Shown: positions 1-9,185, numbered from the stretch's first letter. The stretch: DNA of 64,000 nucleotides from Bradyrhizobium sp. KBS0727 (GCF_005937885.2 NZ_CP042176.1:5017501-5081500); one strand, 5' to 3'. Translations and numbers: made by a program. The notes: a model not told the origin generated them from the letters alone.

Positions 1-612
1 GATCGGCTCGAAGAAAGCAGCTGGAGGCGGCAACTGAACGTAGTCTTCAGGCGGACAGTAGAAGGCACGGTCGCCGCCGATGCGGAAGTCGATGCCGGTC
101 GCACGGATCAGCGCTTCGACCTGCGGCTCGACTGCATAAGGCGGAGGCGCAATGCTCGAGAGGTTACTGGGCAGGCCGTCACACTGATCGGTGTTGAAGA
201 TCGTAAAGCGCTTAAGGAATGGAAGCGCTTGAGCTTCTTCACCCAGCAATCTCGCCCGCTTCAACTCTTCGGCGGGCACGAAGCGGTCAGCATAGACAAT
301 GGACGTACCGCGTTCACCTTTGCGGACGCAGCCACCGAGCAACAATGCCTGACGGAAGGTGAGCCAGCTCTGGCCTGAAAACCCCCGTTCCGCCACAGCG
401 CCCCAAAGAATCAGGACGTTGATACCATTATATCGCCGACGCGACGCAGCGTTATGAGGCATCGCAAACGGCGCGTTGGCCGCAGCCGTTCTCCAGGGCC
501 GGACCCAGGGCACGCGCCCAACCTCCAGTTCGGCAATAATTTTACGGGTGACGTCGTCATAGAAACTAGTCCGGTCGGTGCCGGTCCGGGCCTTCAAAGC
601 ATGTCTGGGCAT
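1..612 (-). CDS. ArdC-like antirestriction protein, N-terminal part (cut by window edge)
   Basis: The frame is open from an ATG at 612 (minus strand) to the window edge, giving 204 codons without a stop. The product begins MPRHALKARTGTDRTSFYDD and contains a region resembling the ssDNA-binding N-terminal domain of ArdC/DUF1738 proteins: a D-V-T-x-K-I-I-A-x-L-E-x-G start, V-P-W-V-R-P-W, Y-N-G-I-N-V-L-I-L-W, and S-W-L-T-F-R-Q-A. These motifs are typical of the family. ArdC proteins are carried by plasmids and integrated elements and protect incoming DNA from host restriction. The C-terminal metallopeptidase-like part lies outside the window. Its place next to an HTH gene and an integrase fits an integrated mobile element. 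The family assignment rests on remembered motif patterns and is fairly secure. Confidence 0.8.
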   Translation of the reverse strand, partial: MPRHALKARTGTDRTSFYDDVTRKIIAELEVGRVPWVRPWRTAAANAPFAMPHNAASRRRYNGINVLILWGAVAERGFSGQSWLTFRQALLLGGCVRKGERGTSIVYADRFVPAEELKRARLLGEEAQALPFLKRFTIFNTDQCDGLPSNLSSIAPPPYAVEPQVEALIRATGIDFRIGGDRAFYCPPEDYVQLPPPAAFFEPI

Positions 613-1539
613 CGCGGTTCTCCGCGACGGGCGCCGCAAGCCTCTCTCGCGGCCATGAACCCGTCACGGCTAACCCGGCCGTCCCTCTTACTCTTCCATC
701 GCGCCGCGGGAACCAAGGCAGCCGCCGGGTCGATCCGCTCATCAATGCCCCCAGAAATCCCTCTCTGAGAGCCACCAAACACAAAGACGACGGGACAAGC
801 GGTTTGCGTCGGACAAGTCGAGACATACGCCGGCCGCGATACCAAAGAGGCAGTCGCTGGAACCTCCTTGCAGCATCGCATTCAAGCGGGTCCAGGATCC
901 GACTGCGGTTGCGACCGGCCAACAACACTACAGGAGGGCTGCCTGCCATTCCGACAAGGAGAACACCTATCGCGGTCTCGATGTAAGGCGAGCAACAGAT
1001 CTGTCGGATTGATCGTTGATAGTCTTCCAAGAGCAGATGACTCTCCCCCAGCGGGCAGACATGAGCGCTTAGAAATGTACCCGCGATCTAGTCCCTGCCC
1101 CTTTGCGATCGACGGTCCTGTCAATGGTGACCCTCGGTCGTCCAAAGTGGACCGAGCGATATATTGATCAGCATTGTGCTTCGCCCATCGCAAAGCTGGT
1201 GCCACTGAAGTCGGCGTTAGCCGTCGGTGCGACCGTGCGGGTGAGCCGCGACCGCCCCTCTTTGTACCCATCCTATTTGCACTCCAGATCACGCGATTTC
1301 CGCCCCGGCTTCTGGGAGCCTAAATTTCGCGGAGGTCTTCTCGCTCTCTAGGTCGGAAGGGCCGATTGGCTAAAGCGGCAAACACGCATGCAAGCAAGAA
1401 CTGCGGCAGAGAGAGCGAACCAAATGCCTGGGCTCGTTCTTCTACGACCGCGCACCGGCGACTATGCGCAAAAAGAATATGCGATTTCGTCGGTGATACG
1501 AATGAGACAACTGATCCATTGACGCACGAGCCGACCCTC
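613..1539. other. Intergenic region without a supported gene
   Basis: About 0.9 kb between the divergent ArdC-like gene and the HTH gene. Short open frames exist on both strands, but none has a convincing start with ribosome site or a recognisable product. No tRNA gene was seen. The promoters for both flanking genes and possibly the element's own control sites should lie here. Confidence 0.5.
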
Positions 1540-1821
1540 ATGACACGTCGCCTCGCCCTTCCGGCCCGCTATCCACCGACCGGTACGTGGCCTGCGCTCA
1601 TGCGCGCCGATATGGCCGCAGCCTACCTGGATTACCGCGATACAGCTGAACTCGCGCGCGCTGTGGGCCGCGGGGAAGCACCACCGCCAATCGGCTATCA
1701 CGGCGTTGGGCGCGCCAGAGAGCCGGTCTGGTCGAAGGCAACGATCGATAAACTAACAGCGCGAGCCTTGGCTGCGAGTCCTGACCATCCAGAAGGACAA
1801 GACTTAGCCACGCTCGTATAA
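1540..1821 (+). CDS. Small HTH (excisionase/AlpA-like) protein upstream of integrase
   Basis: This 93-residue product starts at ATG 1540. Longer in-frame extension upstream to 1366 is possible but reads as low-complexity non-protein sequence. Residues about 17-65 have the look of a short winged-helix DNA-binding module: W-P-A-L-M-R-A-D-M-A-A-A-Y-L, then a helix, then P-P-P-I-G-Y-H and a W-S-K-A-T-I-D end. This is the arrangement of AlpA or excisionase-like proteins, whose last part carries a W-x-x-x-x-I/L-D motif. It ends 16 bp before the integrase and is probably co-transcribed with it. It may bend DNA at the attachment site or control the integrase. The function is inferred from position and fold-like pattern only. 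Confidence 0.6.
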   Translation: MTRRLALPARYPPTGTWPALMRADMAAAYLDYRDTAELARAVGRGEAPPPIGYHGVGRAREPVWSKATIDKLTARALAASPDHPEGQDLATLV

Positions 1822-1837
1822 AGCGACCTCCACCACA

Positions 1838-3112
1838 ATGAAGCTTCCCCGCTACTGCCGACGCAAGCCATTAAGGGGTGGTCAATGGGCATACTTCTTT
1901 GAGCCGCCCAGTTGGGCACGCAAGCAGGGCTGCCACGTCCAGGCCGCGGCGCTCGGACAGGAACATGCGGCCGCCGTAGATCGAGCCAATAATGTGCTCC
2001 TACCCGCCTTTGACAGCTGGCGTTCAAGAGGACTGACCGACATGATCCCGGCCTCTCCAGTTCCTGGAAGTTTTGATTGGCTGGTCAGCATCTTCAAAAC
2101 GAATCGCAAATGGGGCGAAATTGACCATAACACCCAGCGCTTTTACGAACGAGGGCTCGCGCTCTTTGCCAACCAAAAGCTGAAAGATGGCAGCCGTGCC
2201 GGCTCGAAGCAGATTTCTGACTTCACAAAACGATTTGTCGACGCGATTTACGCCAAGCTGCTCGTTGTGAAGGACCAAGACGCGGACGGCAACATCGTGA
2301 CGCGTGAACGTCGCCGTGCTGCAAATGCATCCATGACCGCTTGCCGGCGAGCCTGGTTTGTTGGTCAACGCGCTCAGGAAGAGGAAGTACCGACAGTCAA
2401 TCCATTCTCACGCATGGGCCTTAAAACACGCCCTCGTGGCCGGCCAGTACGTGAGACACCGACGGCAACTTGGGATGAACTCGTTGCGTTTAGATTGGCC
2501 GCCAACAGGCTCGGATATCGCTCGGTCGCGACGGCTGCGTTGTTGACCTGGGAATGGTTGCAGCGGCAAGAGCACGTGTTTGGAGCTTTTGAAGTCTCGC
2601 ACTATCGGCCTAAAGAGCGGCCGAACAGCGTGAAAATCGTGCATCCGAAGAATGGCGAAGAAGCCTGGTGGCCCCTGTTTGATGAAACCGGCGAACCCCT
2701 TTTCCCCGAATTAATGGCGGAGCTCGATGCCATCAAGGCAACGACGGCTTCGGGCTTGGTCTTTCGGCGCGATCACGAGCATCGCAGGTCACGCGATCAA
2801 CTTCCTTGGATCACGGAACGCAAGGACCTTCGTTACCTGCGGAGGGTCGTAAAAAAGATAGTCGTGTCAGCTCAGCTACGAGGCGAACTCTCGTTTACTT
2901 CCTTCCGTCATGGCGGCTTTACTGAAGGCGCGGATAGCGACCTTACAGATGCCGAATTGCGCACGGCGGCTCGCCATCGTTCCTCACATCAACTGCCAAC
3001 CTATGCCAAACGCACGCGCAAGCAATTGATTGCTGGCTCCAAGAAGCGTCGTGAAGAGCGAACAAAAGCGACTCATTGTCGTACCTTGGAACGACCGCCC
3101 AACGTGACCTAA
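1838..3112 (+). CDS. Tyrosine recombinase (phage/island integrase)
   Basis: A 424-residue site-specific recombinase that would integrate and excise the surrounding element. The C-terminal catalytic domain shows the expected order: Arg243 in WLQRQEHVF, Arg357 in SFTSFRHGG, His380 in AARHRSSHQ and the nucleophile Tyr389 in PTYAKR. The usual first histidine of the HxxR box is a threonine here (Thr354), which occurs in some integrase subfamilies. Residues about 75-180 form the N-terminal SAM-like core-binding part. It is preceded by a small HTH gene with a 16-bp gap, as in many genomic islands. The attachment site was not found. The 58 bp between its stop and the enoyl-CoA hydratase gene would be a reasonable place to look. 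Confidence 0.88.
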   Translation: MKLPRYCRRKPLRGGQWAYFFEPPSWARKQGCHVQAAALGQEHAAAVDRANNVLLPAFDSWRSRGLTDMIPASPVPGSFDWLVSIFKTNRKWGEIDHNTQRFYERGLALFANQKLKDGSRAGSKQISDFTKRFVDAIYAKLLVVKDQDADGNIVTRERRRAANASMTACRRAWFVGQRAQEEEVPTVNPFSRMGLKTRPRGRPVRETPTATWDELVAFRLAANRLGYRSVATAALLTWEWLQRQEHVFGAFEVSHYRPKERPNSVKIVHPKNGEEAWWPLFDETGEPLFPELMAELDAIKATTASGLVFRRDHEHRRSRDQLPWITERKDLRYLRRVVKKIVVSAQLRGELSFTSFRHGGFTEGADSDLTDAELRTAARHRSSHQLPTYAKRTRKQLIAGSKKRREERTKATHCRTLERPPNVT

Positions 3113-3170
3113 ATGATTGATTCACCTGGCGGGCCTGAAAGGCTCAGCTACGAACTGCTGGTTACACAGG

Positions 3171-3953
3171 CTATTTGCCCGGCCACGACGGCTTTCGCTT
3201 TTCGCTGAATGCTTTTAAGCCTTCCTTGGCGTCTTCCGTCATCGCCAGCAACGCGATCTGGCTTTCGGTATAGGCGATGCTTTCGTCGAACGACATCGAG
3301 GCGATGGCCCGCATGGCGTATTTGCCGCGGCGGATCGCGGTCGGCGACTTGTCGACGATGCGGCCGATCAGCCAGTCGACCTTGGCGTCGAGCTCGGCCG
3401 CGGGCACCACATAGTTCAGGAGTCCGGCAGCCTGGGCTGCATGGGCGTCGAACGGCTCGCCGGTCAGCGACCATTCGTTGACGAGACGTTTTGGCGCGAT
3501 CGTCTGCAACAGGCTGAGAACCTGCATCGGGAACACGCCGACCTTGACCTCGGGTAGTCCAAAGATGACGTGATCGGCTGATACCGCCATGTCGGTCATG
3601 CACAGCAGGCCCATACCGCCGGCCATGCAGACGCCGCCGACGCGCGCGATCGCCGGCTTGGTGGCATTCTGCGACAGCCGCAACAGATCCGCGTAGTCGA
3701 CATTCGGCCGGGAAAAATCCATTGCAAAAGCGGCGCCGCTGTTCTGCAGGTCGGCGCCGGCGCAAAACGCCTTGTCGCCCGCCCCCGTCAGCACGATGAC
3801 GCGGACCTCCTTGTCGTCATGGGCGTCGCGATAACCGCGGGCGATGCCGGCGACGACGTCGGCATTGATGGCGTTGCGCTTGTCGGGCCGGTTGATGGTT
3901 ATCCAGAGCGCCTGCCCGCGCTTCTCGCGTATCACGCTGTTCGTATCGGTCAT
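3171..3953 (-). CDS. Enoyl-CoA hydratase/isomerase (crotonase) family protein
   Basis: A 260-residue crotonase-fold enzyme. The start MTDTNSV at 3953 is chosen over a longer in-frame start at 4055 because family members begin a few residues before the I-x-x-x-x-x-G-x-A-L-W-I-T-I-N-R-P motif. The oxyanion-hole segment AFCAGADL and the GGVCMAGGMG loop are present. The position of the first catalytic glutamate of classical hydratases is Gly in GGMG, while the second glutamate is kept in the PEVKVG segment. It may therefore be an isomerase or hydrolase rather than a true hydratase. It lies 71 bp downstream of the molybdopterin oxidoreductase on the same strand and is probably co-transcribed. Confidence 0.85.
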   Translation of the reverse strand: MTDTNSVIREKRGQALWITINRPDKRNAINADVVAGIARGYRDAHDDKEVRVIVLTGAGDKAFCAGADLQNSGAAFAMDFSRPNVDYADLLRLSQNATKPAIARVGGVCMAGGMGLLCMTDMAVSADHVIFGLPEVKVGVFPMQVLSLLQTIAPKRLVNEWSLTGEPFDAHAAQAAGLLNYVVPAAELDAKVDWLIGRIVDKSPTAIRRGKYAMRAIASMSFDESIAYTESQIALLAMTEDAKEGLKAFSEKRKPSWPGK

Positions 3954-4024
3954 TGTCCCACTCACTTGTTCGCTATTGGTTGGCGAACATTTGCGGCAGG
4001 ATGGCGGTGGACTGCAAGCGGGAT

Positions 4025-6121
4025 TTATCCCGCGAGCGCGGCCTTCTTCACCCAAACCTTGTTGTCGTGGAACGCCGCCCCGCCGACCGGTGCCACTTCC
4101 TCGGCCCCGGTCAGCATATTGATGCCGCGGCCGCCGATATGGGCCTTGTTGGGCTGAATGGATTCGGCGATCAGTACGCCGCGGCGCACGCCGTCGAACA
4201 ATTTGGCGGTCAGCGTCGTTTCGCCGCGCGTGTTGCCGAGCGTCACGGCCTCGCCATCGGCGATCCCGAGCGCTGCAGCATCCGCGGGATGAATCATCAC
4301 CGACGGGTTCCCCTCACGCGCGATCGACGACGGCGTTTCATTGAAACTGGTGTTGAGGAAGCTGCGCGACGGGCTGGTCGCGAGCCGGAACGGATGCGCC
4401 TCGTCCGCCTCCTCGATGATCCTCCAGTGGTCCGGCAGCGCGGGCATTTCCGCCCAGGGGCCCATGCCGGGCATACCGAAGGGCGGATGCGCCCAGTCGG
4501 CCTTGAAGTGGAATTTTTTGTCGGCATGCGCGAAGCCGTCGAGATAATGCGAGGTGCGAAAATCCGGCTGGATGTCGCGCCACAAATCCTTCTCCAGGCT
4601 TTCGATATCGCCGTGGCCGCTCTGCTTCAGCGTCGCGTCGATCAGTTCGCGCGGCGTCATCTCGAAGCCGGGATGCACCGCCTTGAGGCGGCGACCGAGA
4701 CCTTGCAAAACCTCGTGGTTGGAGCGGCACTCGCCGGGCGGATCGATCAGCTTGGCGCCGACCGAAATATGCTGATGGCCGCCGCCGTAATAGAGATCGT
4801 CGTGCTCCATGAACATGGTGGCGGGCAGCACGATGTCGGCCATTTGGGCGGTCTCGGTCATGAACTGCTCGTGCACCACCATGAACAGGTCCTCGCGCGC
4901 AAAGCCCTGGCGTACCAGCGCCTGCTCCGGCGCCACCGTCATCGGGTTGGTGTTCTGGATCAGCATCGCCTTGACCGGCGGGCCATTTTTCAACGCCACG
5001 GCATCGCCGGTCAGGATGCGTCCGATCCTGGACTGGTCGAGCACCCGGACGGAGCTGTCGCGCGCGTCATGACCCTCGATGATGGACTCGTTGAACTTCC
5101 AGATCGCGAAATTGTTGAAGAACGCGCCGCCGCCCTCGTACTGCCAGGCACCGGTCACCGCCGGGATGCACAGCGCAGCGTGCATCTGCGCGGCGCCATT
5201 GCGGCTGCGGGTAAAGCCATAGCCGAGGCGGAAGAACGTACGCTGGGTCTGGCCGACCGCGCGCGCAAACGCCTCGATCTCCTCGACCGGCACGCCCGAG
5301 ATCGCCGACGCCCATTCCGGCGTGCGGGTCGCCAGATGCGCCTCCAGTTCGTCGGGACAGTCGGTATACTCTGCGAGATAGGCCCGGTCGGCATAGCCCT
5401 CGCGGAACAGCACATGCATGACGGCGCAGGCGAAGGCGCCGTCGGTACCGGGCTTGAGCAGGATCTTGATATCGGCCTGCTTCATGGTTTCGTTGTTATA
5501 GACGTCGATCGCCGCGATCTTCGCGCCGCGCTCCTTGCGGGCGCGCATCGCATGCGTCATCACGTTGACCTGGGTGTTGACGGGATTGGTGCCCCAGATC
5601 ACGATCAGGTCGGAGACACCCATCTCGCGCGGATCGACGCCGGCGATCTTGCCGGTGCCGATGGCAAATCCGACGCGCGCAATGTTGGCGCAGATGGTAG
5701 AGTAGAAGCGCGAATATTTCTTCACGTTGGCGAGGCGGTTGATGCCGTCGCGCATCACCAGTCCCATGGTGCCGGCGTAATAATACGGCCAGACCGATTC
5801 AGCGCCGAATTCGCGCTCGGCGGAATCGAAGCGGGCGGCGATTTCGTCCAGCGCCTCGTCCCAGGAAATTCGCGCGAACTGGCCCGAGCCCTTCGGTCCG
5901 GTGCGGCGCATCGGATAGAGCAGCCGGTCGGGATGATGAATGCGCTCGGCATAGCGCGCGACCTTGGCGCAGACCACGCCCGCGGTATAGGTCTGCTGCT
6001 TGGAGCCCCGCACCCGGCCAATGCTGCGGCCTTCGATCACCTCGATGTCGAGCGCGCAGGCCGACGGGCAATCGTGCGGACAGGTGGAATGGCGGATGTC
6101 GACCTTGGCGTGCTGGTTCAT
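4025..6121 (-). CDS. Molybdopterin (bis-MGD) oxidoreductase with N-terminal 4Fe-4S site
   Basis: A 698-residue catalytic subunit of the DMSO-reductase superfamily. The N-terminus has a 4Fe-4S motif with Cys14, Cys18, Cys22 and Cys51 (CPHDCPSAC then GVVC). The central Mo-cofactor domains carry the expected signatures: GTNPVNT, ADIVLPATMFMEHDD and a C-terminal MopB-CT segment (ADGEAVTLGNTRGETTLTAKL). Cys144 in the YSTICANIARVG stretch is a candidate Mo ligand. No twin-arginine leader is visible, so a cytoplasmic location is likely. No FeS or membrane partner subunit is adjacent. The only companion is a crotonase, so the substrate is unknown. It resembles the stand-alone formate dehydrogenase, acetylene hydratase and hydroxylase-like group rather than a classic respiratory enzyme. 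Confidence 0.88.
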   Translation of the reverse strand: MNQHAKVDIRHSTCPHDCPSACALDIEVIEGRSIGRVRGSKQQTYTAGVVCAKVARYAERIHHPDRLLYPMRRTGPKGSGQFARISWDEALDEIAARFDSAEREFGAESVWPYYYAGTMGLVMRDGINRLANVKKYSRFYSTICANIARVGFAIGTGKIAGVDPREMGVSDLIVIWGTNPVNTQVNVMTHAMRARKERGAKIAAIDVYNNETMKQADIKILLKPGTDGAFACAVMHVLFREGYADRAYLAEYTDCPDELEAHLATRTPEWASAISGVPVEEIEAFARAVGQTQRTFFRLGYGFTRSRNGAAQMHAALCIPAVTGAWQYEGGGAFFNNFAIWKFNESIIEGHDARDSSVRVLDQSRIGRILTGDAVALKNGPPVKAMLIQNTNPMTVAPEQALVRQGFAREDLFMVVHEQFMTETAQMADIVLPATMFMEHDDLYYGGGHQHISVGAKLIDPPGECRSNHEVLQGLGRRLKAVHPGFEMTPRELIDATLKQSGHGDIESLEKDLWRDIQPDFRTSHYLDGFAHADKKFHFKADWAHPPFGMPGMGPWAEMPALPDHWRIIEEADEAHPFRLATSPSRSFLNTSFNETPSSIAREGNPSVMIHPADAAALGIADGEAVTLGNTRGETTLTAKLFDGVRRGVLIAESIQPNKAHIGGRGINMLTGAEEVAPVGGAAFHDNKVWVKKAALAG

Positions 6122-6286
6122 GTCACCATAGGTAACATCAAATGTTTCGGCCGCCGAAGGACTTTCTCAAGGAAGATTAAAAATCCTTCCGTATCAATAT
6201 GTTAGACAAGTTTTGAGCCCCAAAATGATGCATTGAAACACAACGGGTATTTTCACGATTGGCAAACCTTCGCACGCTCAGTCGAT

Positions 6287-6383
6287 CCAATCCATCATGG
6301 GGAAGTTTGAGCTAGGTCCAGCCAATGAAGGCCAACGAAATCTAAGTCGCACATCCCAACGGCAGCTTTGCGCCGATACTGTT
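6287..6383. repeat. Dispersed repeat, copy D (also at 43045-43142)
   Basis: About 97 bp closely matching 43045-43142. It starts CCAATCCATCATG, contains AGCTAGGTCCAGCCA, and ends GCTTTGCGCCGATA-TGTT. In the second copy an IS1182 element begins exactly at the GATATTG. Here the sequence diverges after GATACTGTT, so this may be an empty or scarred landing site. Confidence 0.65.
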
Positions 6384-6622
6384 CTCTAATTCCGGGTCTG
6401 GGTGTCAAGCTCTCTAGCGATCATCCTTGCCGGGCCCACTGTTCTCTCCGCGGTAGGGGTAAGCCCTCCGCATGATGGCGTAAGGTGACGCTGGCGGTTC
6501 AATGTTGAAATCGCGGTCGGCCTTTCGGATGCACGCAAAGAATCGGGCGAACTCACCATCGCCATCGTCCCGGCAGGGACGTCTTTTCCCGCCCGTTCGG
6601 CAGGATCTCGGTAATGCCTTCG

Positions 6623-7651
6623 CTAGGCAGCAATCTCCTTCGACCAGTTGAATTCGGTTCCATCGATCCACATGCGATGCAGAATGACCGCGAGCTTACG
6701 TGCGACTGCAACCTTAGCCTTGCGGAGCCCGTTGCGCTTGGCGAGCCTTACTCCCCAGGCCTTCACGGCGGACCACTTCGGGACGCGCGTCAGCAGAACC
6801 CCGGCTGCTTCAAACAGGTAACTTCGCAGCATGGCGTCACCGCATTTAGAGATTCGGCCCGACCAATCGACCTCCCCGGAGGCGTGGCGTCTACTGGTCA
6901 GCCCGACATAAGCACCGACGCTTCTCGACCGCGCAAAACGTGCCGGATCGTCAATCGTTGCCTTGAAGGCGAGCGCGGTGATCGGACCGATCCCAGGCAC
7001 CGTCATGAACCGGCGGACCTGCGCATCATGGCGAGCCAGCTTCATAACCTTGCGGTCAAGTTCGCTGACCTGCTGCCCGACGGCATTGCGCGCTTCGAGC
7101 AGCGGTCTGATCGCAGCTATCAGCTCAGGACGGCCCTCGATCAACTCCTCGGCTCGCACGGCAAAGACATTGAACTTGGCACGGCCGATGACGAGACCGA
7201 GGTTCTTCAGAAGGCCGCGAACATGGTTCTCGAGATCACGCTTGATCTTGACCAGCAGCGCCCGGCTGGCCAGTAGCGCCCTGACCGAGTGGCTGTCGAT
7301 ATCCTTGACGTGCACCTCTTTGAACCAGCCGGTCTGCATGATGCGGGCGATCCCGATTGCATCGTTGCGGTCGCTTTTGTTGATCTGCATCTTGAGCACC
7401 GCCTTGGCATGGCGCGCGTCGATACAGATCACTGGGAGGCCAAGCTGCTTAAGCTCGGTCCATAGCCAGGTTGACGTCGGTCCGGTCTCGAGGCCGATGC
7501 GTACTGCATCCGGCGCCTTTGACCTCACGTAAACTGCGATCGCCTCAGGATCTGACTCGACCACGCCCTCTCGCACGACCGCCCCCGTCTGGTCCACCAC
7601 GCAGATCGATGTCTGCTTCAACGATACGTCCAGTCCGACATAGTATTCCAT
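6623..7651 (-). CDS. IS110-family transposase
   Basis: A 342-residue transposase. The start MEYYVGLDVSLKQ at 7651 is preferred over an in-frame start 27 bp upstream. The N-terminal RuvC-like DEDD domain is seen in YVGLDVS and in the KSDRNDAIGIARI segment. The C-terminal Transposase_20 domain begins at VPGIGPITALAFKATI and continues through GAYVGLTSRRHASG, the stretch that includes conserved serines. IS110 enzymes insert without terminal inverted repeats and are guided by a bridge RNA made from a non-coding end of the element. The exact ends of this element could not be set. The flanking non-coding stretches 6384-6622 and 7652-7972 would contain them. The coding frame is intact. Confidence 0.9.
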   Translation of the reverse strand: MEYYVGLDVSLKQTSICVVDQTGAVVREGVVESDPEAIAVYVRSKAPDAVRIGLETGPTSTWLWTELKQLGLPVICIDARHAKAVLKMQINKSDRNDAIGIARIMQTGWFKEVHVKDIDSHSVRALLASRALLVKIKRDLENHVRGLLKNLGLVIGRAKFNVFAVRAEELIEGRPELIAAIRPLLEARNAVGQQVSELDRKVMKLARHDAQVRRFMTVPGIGPITALAFKATIDDPARFARSRSVGAYVGLTSRRHASGEVDWSGRISKCGDAMLRSYLFEAAGVLLTRVPKWSAVKAWGVRLAKRNGLRKAKVAVARKLAVILHRMWIDGTEFNWSKEIAA

Positions 7652-7972
7652 TGCTGCCCTCCATCGTTGCGAGGCCACATGAGGCTGGCCTCATACGTTC
7701 CTGGAGAGCTGATTCCCTTGCCTTTGTCTGGCTCGATCCCGGAATTACCCCATGTTGAAAAAGTCGAAAGTTGCGTCAGTACGAATTTGTGATGCAATCC
7801 TAAAACGCGAAGCAATTGACGATTCGGGTATCTCCAGTCGCGCTACGGAAGTCGCCTATGAGTTTTGCGTCCTGCGATGAGGTCCCTCAAATCTCTACAC
7901 GAAAACCGCGCCTGAACGACGCAGGCGCGACCGACTAGCCGGTAGTCGGCCATCGGTGTATAGGTATCTGCC
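7652..7972. other. Non-coding stretch upstream of IS110 transposase
   Basis: The first part, immediately upstream of the transposase, should include the left end of the IS110 element and is where a bridge RNA would be encoded if this member follows the IS110-group plan. No protein-coding frame is convincing. The right part should carry the promoter of the GcrA-like gene. Confidence 0.4.
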
Positions 7973-8290
7973 ATGAGTTGGGATGCAAAAGACCTCGCAA
8001 CGCTGAAACAACTCTGGACCGCAGGACAGAGCGCCGCGCAAATCGCGCATCGCCTCGGATATAGCCGTAACGCTGTCTGCGCCAAGTTGCTGCGCATGGG
8101 TCTGAAGCGCGGTCACAAGCCGCCGACCGCCAATCCCAAGATCATAGCGAGGCCATCGTTGGCGGCATGTCACCGCCCGGTGGAAAAGGTGATGTCTTCA
8201 CACAAGCCAAAGCCTAAGGAATTCACCAAGCGCCAGCTCTGCGAGATGCTGGCTGAGGCCGCCGCTAACACTGCGCGACTGCTTCGATGA
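7973..8290 (+). CDS. GcrA-family cell-cycle regulator-like protein
   Basis: A 105-residue protein. Residues 1-45 (MSWDAKDLATLKQLWTAGQS, then AQIAHRLGYSRNAVCAKL and RMGLK) match the N-terminal DNA-binding helix-turn-helix of alphaproteobacterial GcrA. GcrA binds sigma70 RNA polymerase and activates cell-cycle genes at CcrM-methylated promoters. The rest is basic and lacks a clear GcrA C-terminal domain, and the length is short compared with the usual 160-175 residues. It is therefore more likely an accessory paralogue, as often seen in this genus, than the cell-cycle master regulator. Confidence 0.72.
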   Translation: MSWDAKDLATLKQLWTAGQSAAQIAHRLGYSRNAVCAKLLRMGLKRGHKPPTANPKIIARPSLAACHRPVEKVMSSHKPKPKEFTKRQLCEMLAEAAANTARLLR

Positions 8291-8317
8291 TGCCTTGCCT
8301 TGGGAGGAGCAAACAAC

Positions 8318-8500
8318 ATGACCCCACGCGTCCCCGAGGAATTTTCCACCAGGTTGATCGACTGGAGTCCCTTTGTGATCATGGGCAACACGATGCCGCC
8401 CCGAGATCATCCTGATGAAGACGACGAGGACGACGAGGATGAAGAGGAAGAGGACCGCGCCGACGAACCGCCGGTCGTGCGCGAGCCGGACGAAGACTAG
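8318..8500 (+). CDS. Small acidic protein of unknown function
   Basis: A 60-residue product with a strongly acidic tail: DHPDEDDEDDEDEEEEDRAD, then EPPVVREPDED. The start ATG 8318 follows a good ribosome site (GGGAGGAG, 7 bases upstream); an earlier in-frame start at 8300 overlaps that site. It lies 27 bp after the GcrA-like gene and may share its transcript. The acid run could bind cations or mimic DNA, but nothing in the sequence shows a role. I recall similar D/E-rich small proteins in Bradyrhizobium. Confidence 0.55.
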   Translation: MTPRVPEEFSTRLIDWSPFVIMGNTMPPRDHPDEDDEDDEDEEEEDRADEPPVVREPDED

Positions 8501-8762
8501 AGCATGATTCCACACGCAAAAAGCCGCCAAGGTCTCCCTCGACGGCTCGTGCCGTTGCGTTTACGTAGAGGTACTGTGTCGAGCGGTACTCGAACGCAGC
8601 CCGTGCTCGCTCTTGTTTGGACGCACGCGACCTTCAATGAGGCGGTGGGTGCGTTGCCAGTGTGTCGGGCCAACGATCCCCGATCCTTATGACGTGTGAC
8701 TGGGGGCGACGCTCTTCAAGCCAGCACTGCTGTCCCATTCGATGAAATGGCAAAGCGGGTTT

Positions 8763-8966
8763 TCAATTGAGCGCCCCGCGATCATGATCAGCGATCAAGA
8801 TCACCAGCCGATCTGCCACGGCCTGCACGCGACCCTTGAATACCTTGTCCGGCCTGACATCGCCGCGCTCGACGGCCATTGCCAGGTCGCCGACAAGCCG
8901 CTCGATCTGATTGTTGCGCGGGGGACTGACAAGGAAGACCAGGCGGCGGCCTAAAACGCCCGTCAT
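8763..8966 (-). CDS. Short hypothetical protein
   Basis: An open frame of 67 codons on the minus strand, ending HDRGALN. It has a plausible helical, charged composition (QIERLVGDLAMAVERGD, then RPDKVFKGRVQAVADRLVIL). No domain is recognised and no strong ribosome site precedes the ATG at 8966. It might be a real small gene or the surviving end of a larger one. Confidence 0.35.
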   Translation of the reverse strand: MTGVLGRRLVFLVSPPRNNQIERLVGDLAMAVERGDVRPDKVFKGRVQAVADRLVILIADHDRGALN

Positions 8967-9079
8967 GCTCTTCGGGCCTGAATTATATTTCGGCTAGGCG
9001 GTTCCGGCGAATGATGGTTAGAATGTCGCTCCGGGGCTGAGAGTTCTCTGTTGTTTCGGAAACTATTTTGAGCCCGATC

Positions 9080-9102
9080 GGGCCGCTGTTGGCGGCCCTT
9101 TT
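9080..9102 (+). terminator. Rho-independent terminator (plus strand)
   Basis: A perfect 7-bp stem, GGGCCGC / GCGGCCC, with a 5-base loop TGTTG, followed directly by TTTT. No protein gene on the plus strand ends just upstream, so it may end a small RNA transcribed from about 8970-9079. Confidence 0.6.
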
Positions 9103-9185
9103 CATGGCCGCACATCAACGGGCAAAGCTGCTTCATTTTAAAAGCGGCCGAAAACAATACCGCGCCGCGACAGCGTCGGCCTCTT

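Noticed and set aside
882..1292. Minus-strand frame of 136 codons upstream of the ArdC-like gene
   Set aside because: It is rich in R, S and P, has no ribosome site or domain pattern, and competes with equally poor frames on both strands.
3953..6205. Plus-strand open frame of 750 codons
   Set aside because: It is the antisense shadow of the molybdopterin oxidoreductase on the minus strand. The translation is rich in R, H, G and A and has no family pattern, while the minus strand has intact FeS and Mo motifs.
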